NCBI GenBank assembly: GCA_023408075.1
Contig: JAEYKW010000033.1
Coordinates: 1 to 64,000, forward strand
Reading direction: 5' to 3'
Length of the DNA: 64,000 bases
Origin: Bacillota bacterium
GTDB taxonomy: Bacteria > Bacillota > Clostridia > Christensenellales > SZUA-584
Shown: positions 16,073 through 25,065 of the stretch, piece by piece
How positions within the stretch are numbered: position 1 is the first letter of the stretch
Layout of the letters: every line of letters begins with the position of its first letter
Made by a program: the position numbers and the translations under genes
The notes under the pieces: model-generated
Database searches by the model: none
What the model saw: only the letters and a program-made list of their open reading frames with translations
Told to the model about the DNA's origin: nothing

Positions 16073-17281
16073 TCACAAACAGAATGCTTCCGCCACCACG
16101 CCGATCGCGTCCGAAGCCTTGCCCGTGTCCACGCAAAAGCTGATATTCGTTTCGGATGTCGTGATGATCGCAATGGTGATATCCTTTTTGGCGAGCGCTC
16201 CGAAAAGCTTCGCCGCCACGCCGGTCTGCTGCTGCATGCCTGCGCCTTCCACCGTCAGCTTGGAGAGCGACGACGTCTCGATGATCTCGTCGCATTCCTT
16301 TCTGTACCGTGCAATCGCCTTGAGACAGCCTTTTAAGTCGGCGCGGGGGAGAGAGAACGACAAGCTCACCTTGCCGCCATGCGGCATTGTCTGGCTGATG
16401 ATATCGATCTTGATACCGGCCTCCGCGATATCCGAAAACACGCTCGCCACGGTATCGGGGGAGAACTTAAGCTCCGAAAGCGTGACCATGGCCTGTCCGT
16501 CATCCTTGTAAACGCTCGTGACGGCGGATTGGCTGATGATGTCGTTCATGCTGTAAAGCCCGGCAGGTTTGCCGAAAACAAACGCCGCCGCGCGCAGCGC
16601 GCCGATCGCAAATATCTGCCGTGATTGGGCGGTGTGCTTGATCTCCACAATCTCATCCGTGCCGATGAAATAAACGCTGTGCTCGCCGGGAATCGTGCCG
16701 CCGCGCACCGCATGGATGCCGATTTCACGCCCGCGCTTCTCGGTGCGTGTGCAGCGCCCGCATAGTAACGGCTTGGGCGCCATCAGCGCATCGTTGATCG
16801 CTTCCGCAAGCACAAGCGCAGTGCCGCTCGGGGAATCCACCTTTTGGTTGTGGTGCTTTTCAACGATCTCGATATCGCAGTCTTCGCCGAGGAACGCGGC
16901 GGCTCTGCGGGAGAGCTCCATCTGAAGGTTTACGCCGAGCGACATGTTGGCGGAGTAGAACAGCGGCACCTGTGTCGCCGAATTTTTGATCTTCGTTTTT
17001 TCCTCATCGGTGTAGCCCGTTGTGCATATCACGATGGGGATGTTGTTGGCGAGCGCATACCGCAGATTCGCATCCAGCGCATCGGGCCGTGAAAAATCGA
17101 TGATGACATCCACGGCTTCGCGGCAGTCGAATATGTCGGCGTAAACCGGAAAATCGTTGGGAACCGCGTCCGGCAGTTTGTCAATGCCCGCACAGACACG
17201 CATATCTTCCGAATTCGCTGCAAACTTTGCAACCGTCTGGCCCATTTTTCCGTTTGCGCCGCATATCAGTAAATTGATCAT
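16073..17281 (-). CDS. dapB: 4-hydroxy-tetrahydrodipicolinate reductase fused to aspartokinase-type ACT domains
   Basis: DapB reduces the DapA product in lysine/diaminopimelate synthesis. Residues 1-250 are a complete reductase: NAD(P) loop CGANGKMG, catalytic EKHHNQKVDSPSGTA (141-155) and the usual end FAIGALRAAAFVFGKPAGLY. Residues 251-402 are extra and look like the tandem ACT region of aspartokinase: a VTSVYKD entry, DIAEAGIKIDII, the LSFSLPRADL strand, then VEGAGMQQQTGVAAKLFGAL and TSETNISFCVD. Normal DapB is about 250 aa. Lysine-responsive allostery is inferred. AGAGG precedes the ATG. It is the last gene of the asd-dapA-dapB operon. Confidence 0.92.
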   Translation of the reverse strand: MINLLICGANGKMGQTVAKFAANSEDMRVCAGIDKLPDAVPNDFPVYADIFDCREAVDVIIDFSRPDALDANLRYALANNIPIVICTTGYTDEEKTKIKNSATQVPLFYSANMSLGVNLQMELSRRAAAFLGEDCDIEIVEKHHNQKVDSPSGTALVLAEAINDALMAPKPLLCGRCTRTEKRGREIGIHAVRGGTIPGEHSVYFIGTDEIVEIKHTAQSRQIFAIGALRAAAFVFGKPAGLYSMNDIISQSAVTSVYKDDGQAMVTLSELKFSPDTVASVFSDIAEAGIKIDIISQTMPHGGKVSLSFSLPRADLKGCLKAIARYRKECDEIIETSSLSKLTVEGAGMQQQTGVAAKLFGALAKKDITIAIITTSETNISFCVDTGKASDAIGVVAEAFCL

Positions 17282-17313
17282 TCTAACCTCTTATCTTGTG
17301 TTCGTTATGGTAT

Positions 17314-18195
17314 TCAGGCGATATCAAAATCGAGCGCCATCAGTTCCTTTTTTAAAACGACGGCTTTGTCGGCACTCATCTCGGTCAGCGGCATACGCGG
17401 CAGCCCCACATTGATGCCGATCATATTGAGCGCCATCTTCACAGGTATTGGGTTGACCTCGAGGAAAAGCGCATCGATAAGCGGATTGAGCTTAAACTGC
17501 AGCTCTCTTGAACGCGCGACGTCTCCGCTTAGAAAGCTCATCACCATGTCGTGCGTCATGCGGGGGAGCACGTTGGACACCACGGAGATCACGCCCTTGC
17601 CACCCAAAGCCAGCAGCGGCACCACGTGGTCGTCGCAGCCTGAATAGATATCGACATCAGGGCAGAGCCGCGCGGTTTCGGTCATCTGCGCAATGTGGCC
17701 CGTCGCATCCTTGATGGCAACGATATTATCGTGAACGGTGATTTCCTTCATGACGCCGGGCTTGATATTGACGCCGGTGCGCCCCGGGATGTTGTAAACC
17801 ACGATCGGCGTGCTGACCGCGTCCGCGATCGCATGGAAATGCTTAATCAGCCCGCCGTCGGTGCACTTGTTGTAATACGGCGTCACCAAAAGCAGCCCGT
17901 CTACGCCCAGGTCGGCAGCTTCCATTGAGGTTTCAATCGCCGTCACGGTGTTGTTGCTGCCCGTGCCTGCGATAACGGGAACACGCCCGGCTGCCTGTTT
18001 GACGACGAATTCGATGGCGCTCAAGTCTTCTTCCTTGGTCATCGTCGAAGATTCGCCTGTCGTTCCGCAAACAATCAGGGCATCGATACCGCCTTCAATC
18101 TGATACTCAATCAGCGTTTCAAATGCGGCGAAGTCAATGCCGTTATCGCCAAACGGCGTCACAAGCGCGGTACCTGCTCCGGTAAAAATACTCAT
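17314..18195 (-). CDS. dapA: 4-hydroxy-tetrahydrodipicolinate synthase DapA
   Basis: DapA condenses pyruvate with aspartate semialdehyde. The 293-aa TIM barrel has the family elements GTTGESSTM, GTGSNNT, the Tyr-containing VTPYYNKCTDGG, VVYNIPGRTGVN, and the Schiff-base lysine in AIKDATG. AGGAAGGAAG lies upstream of the ATG. It is spaced 27 bases from asd and 32 from dapB on the same strand and lies under the lysine riboswitch. Confidence 0.96.
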   Translation of the reverse strand: MSIFTGAGTALVTPFGDNGIDFAAFETLIEYQIEGGIDALIVCGTTGESSTMTKEEDLSAIEFVVKQAAGRVPVIAGTGSNNTVTAIETSMEAADLGVDGLLLVTPYYNKCTDGGLIKHFHAIADAVSTPIVVYNIPGRTGVNIKPGVMKEITVHDNIVAIKDATGHIAQMTETARLCPDVDIYSGCDDHVVPLLALGGKGVISVVSNVLPRMTHDMVMSFLSGDVARSRELQFKLNPLIDALFLEVNPIPVKMALNMIGINVGLPRMPLTEMSADKAVVLKKELMALDFDIA

Positions 18196-18222
18196 AAATC
18201 AAGCTTCCTTCCTCAGGTTTAT

Positions 18223-19302
18223 TTACCTGTCAAAATAGCCCTTGGCGGCAAGCAGCTCGGCCATCAGCACGGCGCCGCCCGCTGCGCCTCGCACCGTATT
18301 ATGGCTGAGGCAAACGAATTTATAGTCGTAAATCACGTCTTCGCGCAGGCGGCCTATCGACACGGACATGCCGTTGCCGTTGTCCCGGTCCGGCTTGGTC
18401 TGCGGGCGCGCGTCTTCCTCAAAATAAATGAGGAACTGTTCGGGCGCGCTCGGCAGCTTGAGCTCCTGCGGAACGCCTTTAAAGCTCTGCCATCTTTGTT
18501 TGATCTCGTCCATCGAAGGTTTTTTCGCAAACTTCACGAATGTGGCGGCCATGTGCCCGTCGGACACGGGAACGCGGATGCACTGTGTCGTGATCACGGG
18601 CTTTTGCGCATTGGCGATGACGCCGCCTTCAATCTGCCCCCAGATCTTCAGAGGTTCCTGCTCGCTCTTTTGTTCCTCGCCGCCGATATACGGAATGACG
18701 TTGTCAATCATCTCCGGCCATGTGTCGAATGTTTTGCCCGCGCCCGATATCGCCTGATAGGTACAGGCGACAACCTGCTCAATACCGAAATCAAGAAGCG
18801 GATGCAGGGCCGGTACGTATGTCTGTATCGAGCAGTTGGGCTTCACGGCGATAAAGCCGCGCTGCGTGCCGAGGCGTTTCCTCTGGCTGCCGATAATGTC
18901 GATATGCTGCGGGTTAACCTCGGGCATCAGCATCGGCACATCGGGCGTGCCGCGGTGTGCGCTGTTGTTGGATACCACGGGGATTTCTGCTTTAGCATAT
19001 GATTCTTCAAGCTGTTTTGTCAGCGCTTTGTCAAGGCTGATCGCACAGAAAACAAAGTCCACCGTCTCTGAGGCTTTTTTAATGTCAGAAGCGTCATAAA
19101 CGGTCATTTTCGAAATGCTTTCGGGCAGCGGCGTGGACATCGCCCAGCGCCCTTCCACGGCCTCGCCGTAAGTTTTGCCTGCCGACCGCTCGCTCGCACT
19201 TAGCAGAGCGATGTCGAACCAGGGGTGATCTGACAGCAGCGACACAAAGCGCTGCCCGACCATGCCTGTTGCTCCAACGATGCCTACCTTAAACTTTTTC
19301 AC
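18223..19302 (-). CDS. asd: Aspartate-semialdehyde dehydrogenase, archaeal/fungal-type
   Basis: Asd makes aspartate semialdehyde for lysine, threonine and methionine. The 359-aa protein starts KKFKVGIVGATGMVGQRF, has the catalytic Cys in KPNCSIQ and the substrate Arg/His region CIRVPVSDGHMAA. Its length and the LPSAPEQ segment fit the archaeal-like class rather than the 330-aa enterobacterial-type. I place the start at a GTG (19302) because GGAGG is 8 bases before it; the frame is open to a TTG at 19317, but that would put the Shine-Dalgarno inside the coding region. It is the first gene of the operon. Confidence 0.93.
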   Translation of the reverse strand: MKKFKVGIVGATGMVGQRFVSLLSDHPWFDIALLSASERSAGKTYGEAVEGRWAMSTPLPESISKMTVYDASDIKKASETVDFVFCAISLDKALTKQLEESYAKAEIPVVSNNSAHRGTPDVPMLMPEVNPQHIDIIGSQRKRLGTQRGFIAVKPNCSIQTYVPALHPLLDFGIEQVVACTYQAISGAGKTFDTWPEMIDNVIPYIGGEEQKSEQEPLKIWGQIEGGVIANAQKPVITTQCIRVPVSDGHMAATFVKFAKKPSMDEIKQRWQSFKGVPQELKLPSAPEQFLIYFEEDARPQTKPDRDNGNGMSVSIGRLREDVIYDYKFVCLSHNTVRGAAGGAVLMAELLAAKGYFDR

Positions 19303-19439
19303 CGGATTGTCCTCCAAAATAAATTAAACACTTTTATACAAAAATAGTGCGCATACCATAAAATAGCGCACCACCGTTATAATACCGCAAAACAAAAATG
19401 CTAAGCCGGACTACAGCAGCGCTCCGTCAATCAAGACGG

Positions 19440-19576
19440 CAGTTGCATGGCTGTTCGCCATACCCCCAGGCTAAACCTTACGGACGGTTTCCCTTCGGCA
19501 GTTTCCCCTTTTTCATGTGCTTCACGGGCACCCGCTGCCTCTGCACAGATACTCTTGAAAACCGCGCCTCAAACTG
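19440..19576 (-). promoter_or_regulatory. Lysine riboswitch (L box)
   Basis: On the minus strand the leader reads CAGTTTGAGGCGCGG, AAGAGTA, GGGGAAACTGCCGAAGGG and a distal CAACTG that closes P1 with the 5' CAGTT. These are the conserved core blocks of the lysine aptamer (AAGAGTA and GCCGAAG especially). It lies 138 bases before asd and would repress asd-dapA-dapB at high lysine. The expression platform between 19303 and 19440 includes a GCCGTC/GACGG hairpin and a T-rich tract (near 19390), but I cannot fold it convincingly. Confidence 0.88.
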
Positions 19577-19677
19577 TAATGGTATTTATGAATCCGATTA
19601 TAACATTGCAGGCTGTGTTCGTCAACATAAGGACAACACCGGTAAACAAATTTACTCCTGTCTGCGCGGGGCAAACA

Positions 19678-19709
19678 GTAAAAAAGCCCATGCTTTTTGC
19701 ACGGGCTTT
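19678..19709 (-). terminator. Terminator of the zinc-ribbon gene
   Basis: An 11-bp stem with one mismatch (19683-19693 with 19699-19709, GC-rich core GCCC/GGGC, 5-T loop) is followed on the minus strand by six T residues. It lies about 30 bases after the stop of the zinc-ribbon gene and upstream of the riboswitch promoter region. Confidence 0.85.
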
Positions 19710-19740
19710 CGAGCTTTTTCAACTGATATTTATCGATTAA

Positions 19741-20727
19741 CTAATAGCCGAGCATGCTGTCAAATTCGGATTCATCGGCAACCGGTATCGGCGTTCCGTA
19801 CGCAGGGATGCCGATAATCGGATCGGTCATATTTTGAATCTGCCATCCGCCGTCATGCTGAATCAGCGTGAAGCCGCCGACATAATAGCTGCCGTTGTAT
19901 GTATAGAGCACCGACCTGAACTGCACGTCATCCGCGCCATAAACGTCGGCTTGCTTTTGCTGATTTTCCCGGTTCTTGATGGAGTCGTGAAGGCTCGTTT
20001 TGGCGATTTTGACAATCTCCAATGAATCCAAAACATCCGGGTTCAGCTCTTCCAATAAACCGTCAGGGAATTGGCCGTCTGCCAGCTGCGTAATTTCACC
20101 TTCAATCAATCCTTTGTTTTCTTCCGAGAGGCCAAAGGAAATCGTGAAGCCGATCATTTGAGTCATGATGGCTGCGGCGCTTTTATATGCGTTGAATTTC
20201 ACGTATTGCGCGTACTGCGAGGGCATGTTGGTTGTGGTGATAGGGGTCAATACCAGCAAACGTTCGCAAAACTTGACATAATCAAAACGGCTCGCCATAT
20301 TGTTGATGGCGCAGGTGCCAAGGGCCCCGTCATAATCGCCCGATTTTAAGTAACCGACAAAGCTTTCAATCGCAGCCTCGGGGGTGGCAAAGCTTTGAGA
20401 AGCGAAAGCGGCGGATGAGGCAGCGGCTGTGAAAGGCAGTATGCCGACAAACGTCAGCACGAGCACAACGGCGAGCACCACGGAAATAACGGCAAAGATC
20501 AACGCGGGGGTGTTTTTCCTTGCCTGTTTTGCGGCGGTGCCAAACGCCTGTGAAGGCTGCGGCGTGTACACAGGGGTTGATTCTGGTACAAAGGGAGAGG
20601 CCGCCGGAGCTGGCTGTATGACGGGCGCTGACGGAGCAGCAGCCGGTTGATCAGCAAGAGATGATCCGCAGTTGGAGCAAAAAGCGCTGTTGTCAGGAAT
20701 CTGTTTTCCGCATTTTCTACAAAACAT
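19741..20727 (-). CDS. Zinc-ribbon, single-TM protein with extracytoplasmic domain
   Basis: The 328-aa protein starts with a zinc ribbon (MFCRKCGKQI and FCSNCGSSL) and has a Pro/Ala-rich linker (about 26-65). One transmembrane helix (about 74-95) precedes a roughly 230-residue outside domain of mixed helix and strand that begins FATPEAAIESFVGYLKSGDYD. The latter phrase resembles the DUF4878/NTF2-like segments found in many Firmicute lipoproteins. Function is unknown; the topology suggests membrane surveillance or scaffolding. AAAGGAG precedes the ATG. It is monocistronic. Confidence 0.7.
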   Translation of the reverse strand: MFCRKCGKQIPDNSAFCSNCGSSLADQPAAAPSAPVIQPAPAASPFVPESTPVYTPQPSQAFGTAAKQARKNTPALIFAVISVVLAVVLVLTFVGILPFTAAASSAAFASQSFATPEAAIESFVGYLKSGDYDGALGTCAINNMASRFDYVKFCERLLVLTPITTTNMPSQYAQYVKFNAYKSAAAIMTQMIGFTISFGLSEENKGLIEGEITQLADGQFPDGLLEELNPDVLDSLEIVKIAKTSLHDSIKNRENQQKQADVYGADDVQFRSVLYTYNGSYYVGGFTLIQHDGGWQIQNMTDPIIGIPAYGTPIPVADESEFDSMLGY

Positions 20728-21080
20728 AACCGTCTCCTTTATCGTATTGATGTTAAAATAATATCATAAAAATAAGCATTATGTCACACAAATGCACAGT
20801 GATAACAAAAAATATAATCATAGATCGAGCTGTCTTCACTGAATTGGCAAAACGCAGAATCCATTTTAAATGTCAATAAATAGACGGACCAGACTTATAA
20901 AACAGGAACGTATAGGAATGAGAGAATATGCCAAAATAGATGATACACTTTTGTGATGCAAATTGAGGCTAACATTGCTGTTTTGCAGGGTTAAGATTGA
21001 ATTAAGGGTTCTGCGTGTGGGTTGTGTAAAAATCGGCTGTATAGTATAGTATTTGAAAACCGTGCAAACCGGAGGTTTTT
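20728..21080. promoter_or_regulatory. Divergent intergenic region with promoter for the methyltransferase
   Basis: This 353-base AT-rich gap separates divergent genes. On the plus strand TTGTGT at 21022-21027 and TATAGT at 21045-21050 are 17 bases apart, about 30 bases before the TTG start. I see no further structured element or gene. Confidence 0.45.
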
Positions 21081-21806
21081 TTGAACGCATACACGATTCT
21101 CGCCAAGGCGTACAACGAACTCATGACGGACGTGGATTACGACGCATGGACGGCCTATATCCATAGCCTGCTGGGTAAAGAAGGCGCGCGCATCTATGAA
21201 ACGGCGTGCGGCACAGGCAGCATATCATGCCGGCTGTATGGCCTCGGGCACGATGTGGTGGCTTCGGACGTTTCTGCCGATATGCTGAGGGAAGCCGCAC
21301 AGACCGCGCGAGAAACCGGATGCGACATCACGTTCGTGCAGCAGGACATGCGCAGCTTTGAAGCGGGAAAAAAGGCCGACGCGGTGGTCAGCGCGTGCGA
21401 CGGTGCGAATTATATCGATGAACAGGGGTTTAAAGAGTTTGCCGACTGCGCGTACCGCGCGCTCAAAAACGGCGGTCTGCTGCTTTTTGATATCAGCACG
21501 CAAGCCAAGCTTTTGTCAATGGACGGACAAATCTATTTTGACGATTCGGACGATGTGACATGCATATGGAAAAATGCATTTAACGCGCAAAGCGGCACAT
21601 TGGCGATGGATATAACGCTCTTTATTAAGAAAGGCAGCTTGTTTGAGCGGTTCAGCGAGACGCATGTGCAGTATGCGCATGATATTGAAAGGGTGCGCCT
21701 CCTATTGGAACAGGCCGGTTTCAGTGATGTTCACGCCTATGAGTTTTTAACAAGAGATCCGTGCCCGGATACGGCACAGCGTGCGCAGTTTGTTTGCCGC
21801 AAATAA
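21081..21806 (+). CDS. Class I SAM-dependent methyltransferase
   Basis: The 241-aa protein has SAM motif I as YETACGTGSIS, an acidic residue after the second strand (ASDVSADML) and FVQQDMRSF, followed by NGGLLLFDIS. It resembles small-molecule methyltransferases of the YrrT/UbiE type; the substrate is unknown. The start is TTG at 21081 with GGAGG 5 bases upstream. It lies 52 bases before the TPR gene on the same strand. Confidence 0.8.
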   Translation: MNAYTILAKAYNELMTDVDYDAWTAYIHSLLGKEGARIYETACGTGSISCRLYGLGHDVVASDVSADMLREAAQTARETGCDITFVQQDMRSFEAGKKADAVVSACDGANYIDEQGFKEFADCAYRALKNGGLLLFDISTQAKLLSMDGQIYFDDSDDVTCIWKNAFNAQSGTLAMDITLFIKKGSLFERFSETHVQYAHDIERVRLLLEQAGFSDVHAYEFLTRDPCPDTAQRAQFVCRK

Positions 21807-21858
21807 CGACATAGGCATTCTGGCGTGGGATATGGTATAATAGCATGGAGGAGATCAA

Positions 21859-23553
21859 ATGAAGGACAACAAGAACAACAAAATACTCAGCTTTCATCAG
21901 CCGGCAGAGTTTTATATAAAAAAGGCGGAGAAGCACATCGACGCGGGGAATTTCCTCGAAGCACTCGCGCTTTACCGCTGTGTGCTGGGCATGGAACCCG
22001 AAAACGTGGATTATCTCTTGAGCATTGCGCAGATCTATTCGGAAATGGGACTGTATGCCGAGTCTAATGATGTGCTGCTGAAAATCGCAAAATACGGAAA
22101 CACACCCACCGAGTGTCTGTTTGCGCTCGGGTGCAACTATATGGGCCTTAAAAACTACGAGCTTGCGGACGAAGCGTTTGAGCAGTATCTCGCGGTCGAT
22201 CCGGACGGCGAATATGCCGAGGATATCGACGAGCTTTTCGATATCATGGATGAGGAAGACTACGAGGATGAAGGCGCTCTTCACGATATCAGCCGCCGGA
22301 TGATGTATGAACAAGCCTTTGAAGGCAAGCAGTTCCTCGACAAAGGCGACTATAAAAGCGCGATTTTGCATCTGGAAAAGGTGGTCGCGCGCGATGAAAC
22401 GATGACGAGCGCGATGAACAATCTGGCGCTTGCGTATTTTTTCGAAGGGCGAAAATCCGAAGCGGTGGCGCTGAGCAAGCGTGTGCTGAATACGCAGCCG
22501 CTCAACCTGCACGCGTGCTGCAATCTCGCGCTGTTTTATTCGGATATGAACGACCACGCGAACGCGGCCGTTTACCTGCAAAAGCTCGACAGCCTCGGGG
22601 AGACGGAACCGGAGGATATGCACAAAATCGCGCTGACATACTGCGAACTGGGATACCATCAGAAAGCCTATCAGATGTTTTTAAAAATCGTATCGTTTCA
22701 GCCGTACGATTTGCGAATACTGCATTTTTGCGGCCTCGCCGCGTTCAACAGCGGCATGTATGCCGAAGCGCTTTCTAGCTTTTTGAAGATACTCAAGATT
22801 GACCCGAACAACAGCCTTGCGCATTATTACAAAGCGCTTTGCGAACAGGCGAAGACAAACGGGGCAGCGAAGGAGCTTGAATATGTGTATCAGGTGCAGT
22901 TTGACGAGATCAAGCGCCGCATCGGTTACCTCAACGAGTGCCTGAAGCAAAAAAACGGCAGCCTCAAAGACAAATGGGAGAGCGACGAGTTCTTTAAGTC
23001 GATCATATTCTGGGGACTGCATTACGGCGACGAATATATTAAAAAGATCGTACTTGAGATCATGAGCATGTTTTCGGACACGAGGGTGGAAGAGATTTTC
23101 CGGGACTTTCTGCTTAAAAGTGCCGAGACGGATGAAATCAAGAACGACGTCTTTATGTACCTTAAAAAAATGGGCGCCAAGGAACCGTATGTGGCGTATA
23201 TCAAAGGCTCGATTGCGGAAGTGCGCGTCGGGACCGTGTCCGAAGATTTGAAGACGCTGCCGCGGCGCTATGCCGATGCGCTGACCAGCTTTATCGGCCA
23301 CACACGCCCGCGCTATAACGACGAATTCGTCACGTTTGGCGTGGAACTCATGCTGTCGGTTGTCAAGGCGCGCAAGGATGACGGCAAATGGATCCGTTCA
23401 TTCGACGCATTCGCAGCGGCGCTCGAGCTTCGCACCTGCGAATTAAAAAAGGAATATGAAATTCCGACAAAAGCCGAGTTTGTGGAAATTTACAGTATAT
23501 CTGCGATGACGCTGAACAAGTATTACCATATGCTTTTCGGCGGCAAAGAATAA
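21859..23553 (+). CDS. TPR-repeat protein, 564 aa
   Basis: The protein contains a run of TPR units from about residue 17 to 330 (for example GNFLEALALYRCVLGMEPEN, YELADEAFEQYLAVDPDG, GMYAEALSSFLKILKIDPNN), interrupted by an acidic stretch near 128-140. A non-TPR helical C-terminal region of about 220 residues follows and is not recognised. There is no signal peptide. GGAGG precedes the ATG. It is followed after 12 bases by an unrecognised helical protein and then an HD hydrolase, in what looks like one operon; a scaffold role is inferred. Confidence 0.75.
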   Translation: MKDNKNNKILSFHQPAEFYIKKAEKHIDAGNFLEALALYRCVLGMEPENVDYLLSIAQIYSEMGLYAESNDVLLKIAKYGNTPTECLFALGCNYMGLKNYELADEAFEQYLAVDPDGEYAEDIDELFDIMDEEDYEDEGALHDISRRMMYEQAFEGKQFLDKGDYKSAILHLEKVVARDETMTSAMNNLALAYFFEGRKSEAVALSKRVLNTQPLNLHACCNLALFYSDMNDHANAAVYLQKLDSLGETEPEDMHKIALTYCELGYHQKAYQMFLKIVSFQPYDLRILHFCGLAAFNSGMYAEALSSFLKILKIDPNNSLAHYYKALCEQAKTNGAAKELEYVYQVQFDEIKRRIGYLNECLKQKNGSLKDKWESDEFFKSIIFWGLHYGDEYIKKIVLEIMSMFSDTRVEEIFRDFLLKSAETDEIKNDVFMYLKKMGAKEPYVAYIKGSIAEVRVGTVSEDLKTLPRRYADALTSFIGHTRPRYNDEFVTFGVELMLSVVKARKDDGKWIRSFDAFAAALELRTCELKKEYEIPTKAEFVEIYSISAMTLNKYYHMLFGGKE

Positions 23554-23565
23554 GGTGAACGTGCG

Positions 23566-24390
23566 ATGCTGATCGATTTTGAACAACAGTTTTCCGAATA
23601 TCTGCACCAATATCTTCACAGCAGCGGCCTCAGTGAAGATGAGATGGAGGAACAGGCGCCTGAGCTTTATCTGGACTGGCTCAGCAGCCCGAAGGACTGG
23701 CTTGACGGCCAAACGCCCAACGGCTATTTTGAGGCGATGGACCCGGGGCAGCTTGTGGCTGAGCTGGGCCGTTATCTGCTTTCCGGACTGTCGGTTCCGG
23801 GGCCGCTTCTGAACGGCATTGCCGACAGTTGCGAGGCGACGCATCCGCTGCTGATTTCGCTGATGCAGAACTATGAAGGCAGCAAGAGCGACGAAATAAG
23901 AACGGCGGTGGCCAAGCTCATCGAGGAAATGGATATGCCGCGCCCGTTTGCATATTATATTGACGTGGTGTCGGCAGCAGCGGAGCCGAGCGATTTCTCC
24001 GAAGCCTGCGTGGAGGAACTCAAAAGCGCAGGACAGGATTATATTGATAAAGTCATTTTGGCGTACGAGTCGGCGTCGTCGGTGTACGCGGCTGACTGTT
24101 TGCTCGACATTCTTGCGGATATGCCGTTTGACGAGCGCTCGTATGATCTGGCTCTCGAAAAATTCCTGTACAGCGGCACCGGCAAGGCGTTTTACGCGAG
24201 CTGCCTTGGCAAGCTGGGCTGCGAAAAAGCGCTGCCGTATCTCGAAGAAGCGCTGCGGCAGGACGACCTCAAATATTTTGATTATGTCAGCATCAAAAAT
24301 GCTGTGGAAGCCCTCGGCGGCGAGGTGATGATCGACCGCGATTTTTCGGGCGATAAAGACTACGAATCTCTGATCGGTATGGAGGAATAA
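23566..24390 (+). CDS. Unrecognised helical, HEAT-like protein, 274 aa
   Basis: I do not recognise a named family. The sequence is acidic, predicted almost wholly alpha-helical, with repeated short helix pairs in the second half (DCLLDILADMPFD, YLEEALRQDD) suggesting HEAT-like folding. The C-terminus EALGGEVMIDRDF resembles ends of HEAT-repeat bilin-lyase-like proteins. It has neither TM nor signal. Its stop is directly followed by the GTG of the HD gene, so the two are probably translationally coupled, and it may act with the TPR protein upstream. Confidence 0.55.
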   Translation: MLIDFEQQFSEYLHQYLHSSGLSEDEMEEQAPELYLDWLSSPKDWLDGQTPNGYFEAMDPGQLVAELGRYLLSGLSVPGPLLNGIADSCEATHPLLISLMQNYEGSKSDEIRTAVAKLIEEMDMPRPFAYYIDVVSAAAEPSDFSEACVEELKSAGQDYIDKVILAYESASSVYAADCLLDILADMPFDERSYDLALEKFLYSGTGKAFYASCLGKLGCEKALPYLEEALRQDDLKYFDYVSIKNAVEALGGEVMIDRDFSGDKDYESLIGMEE

Positions 24391-25065
24391 GTGATCACAT
24401 TAGCACAGATTAAGCAAAACGACAAAATACAGGTGCTTGTGGAGCATGCGAATAAAGTTCTGGAAGTCATGGGATATACCGATCACGGCCCGCGCCATGT
24501 CGGCTATGTGAGCCGCATCGCGGGTGATATACTCGAGAAGCTCGGCAAAAGCGAACGGTGCGTGGAGCTTGCGAAAATCGCGGGTTGGGTGCACGACGTC
24601 GGGAACATGGTGAACAGAAAGCAGCACGGCCTCAACGGCGCGACGCTGCTTTTCCCCATACTTTGCGAAATGGGTATGGATATTTCCGAAGCCTGCGACA
24701 TCTGCTCGGCGGTGGGGTCGCACGAAGAGGAATCGGGCCTTCCCGTCAGCGATATTTCAGCGGCACTGATCATTGCGGACAAGGTGGATGCGCACCGCGC
24801 GCGCGTGAGAAGCAAGCAGTTTTTGCCCACGGACATTCACGACCGCGTCAATTATTCAATTCGCTCGACAAGCATGACAGTAAAAGACGGTACCATCGCA
24901 ATGGACTACACAATGAACAGCGATGCGTCGCCGATGGAATTTTTGAGCATTTATTTAACGCGTATGCAGATGTGCGAAAAGAGCGCACGTTTTCTCGGGT
25001 GCAATTTTGCGCTGCATATCAACGGCGTTAAACTCAACAGGTGGGAAGAGACGAATGGCATATAA
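24391..25065 (+). CDS. HD-domain phosphohydrolase
   Basis: The 224-aa protein has the HD metal-site series H..H (TDHGPRHVGYV), HDVGN at about 68-72, a following GSHEEE and IIADKVDAHRARV. This is the order in HD/PDEase hydrolases acting on nucleotides or phosphates; the substrate is unknown. The start is GTG immediately after the preceding stop. Its last 11 bases overlap the THUMP methyltransferase gene. Confidence 0.8.
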   Translation: MITLAQIKQNDKIQVLVEHANKVLEVMGYTDHGPRHVGYVSRIAGDILEKLGKSERCVELAKIAGWVHDVGNMVNRKQHGLNGATLLFPILCEMGMDISEACDICSAVGSHEEESGLPVSDISAALIIADKVDAHRARVRSKQFLPTDIHDRVNYSIRSTSMTVKDGTIAMDYTMNSDASPMEFLSIYLTRMQMCEKSARFLGCNFALHINGVKLNRWEETNGI

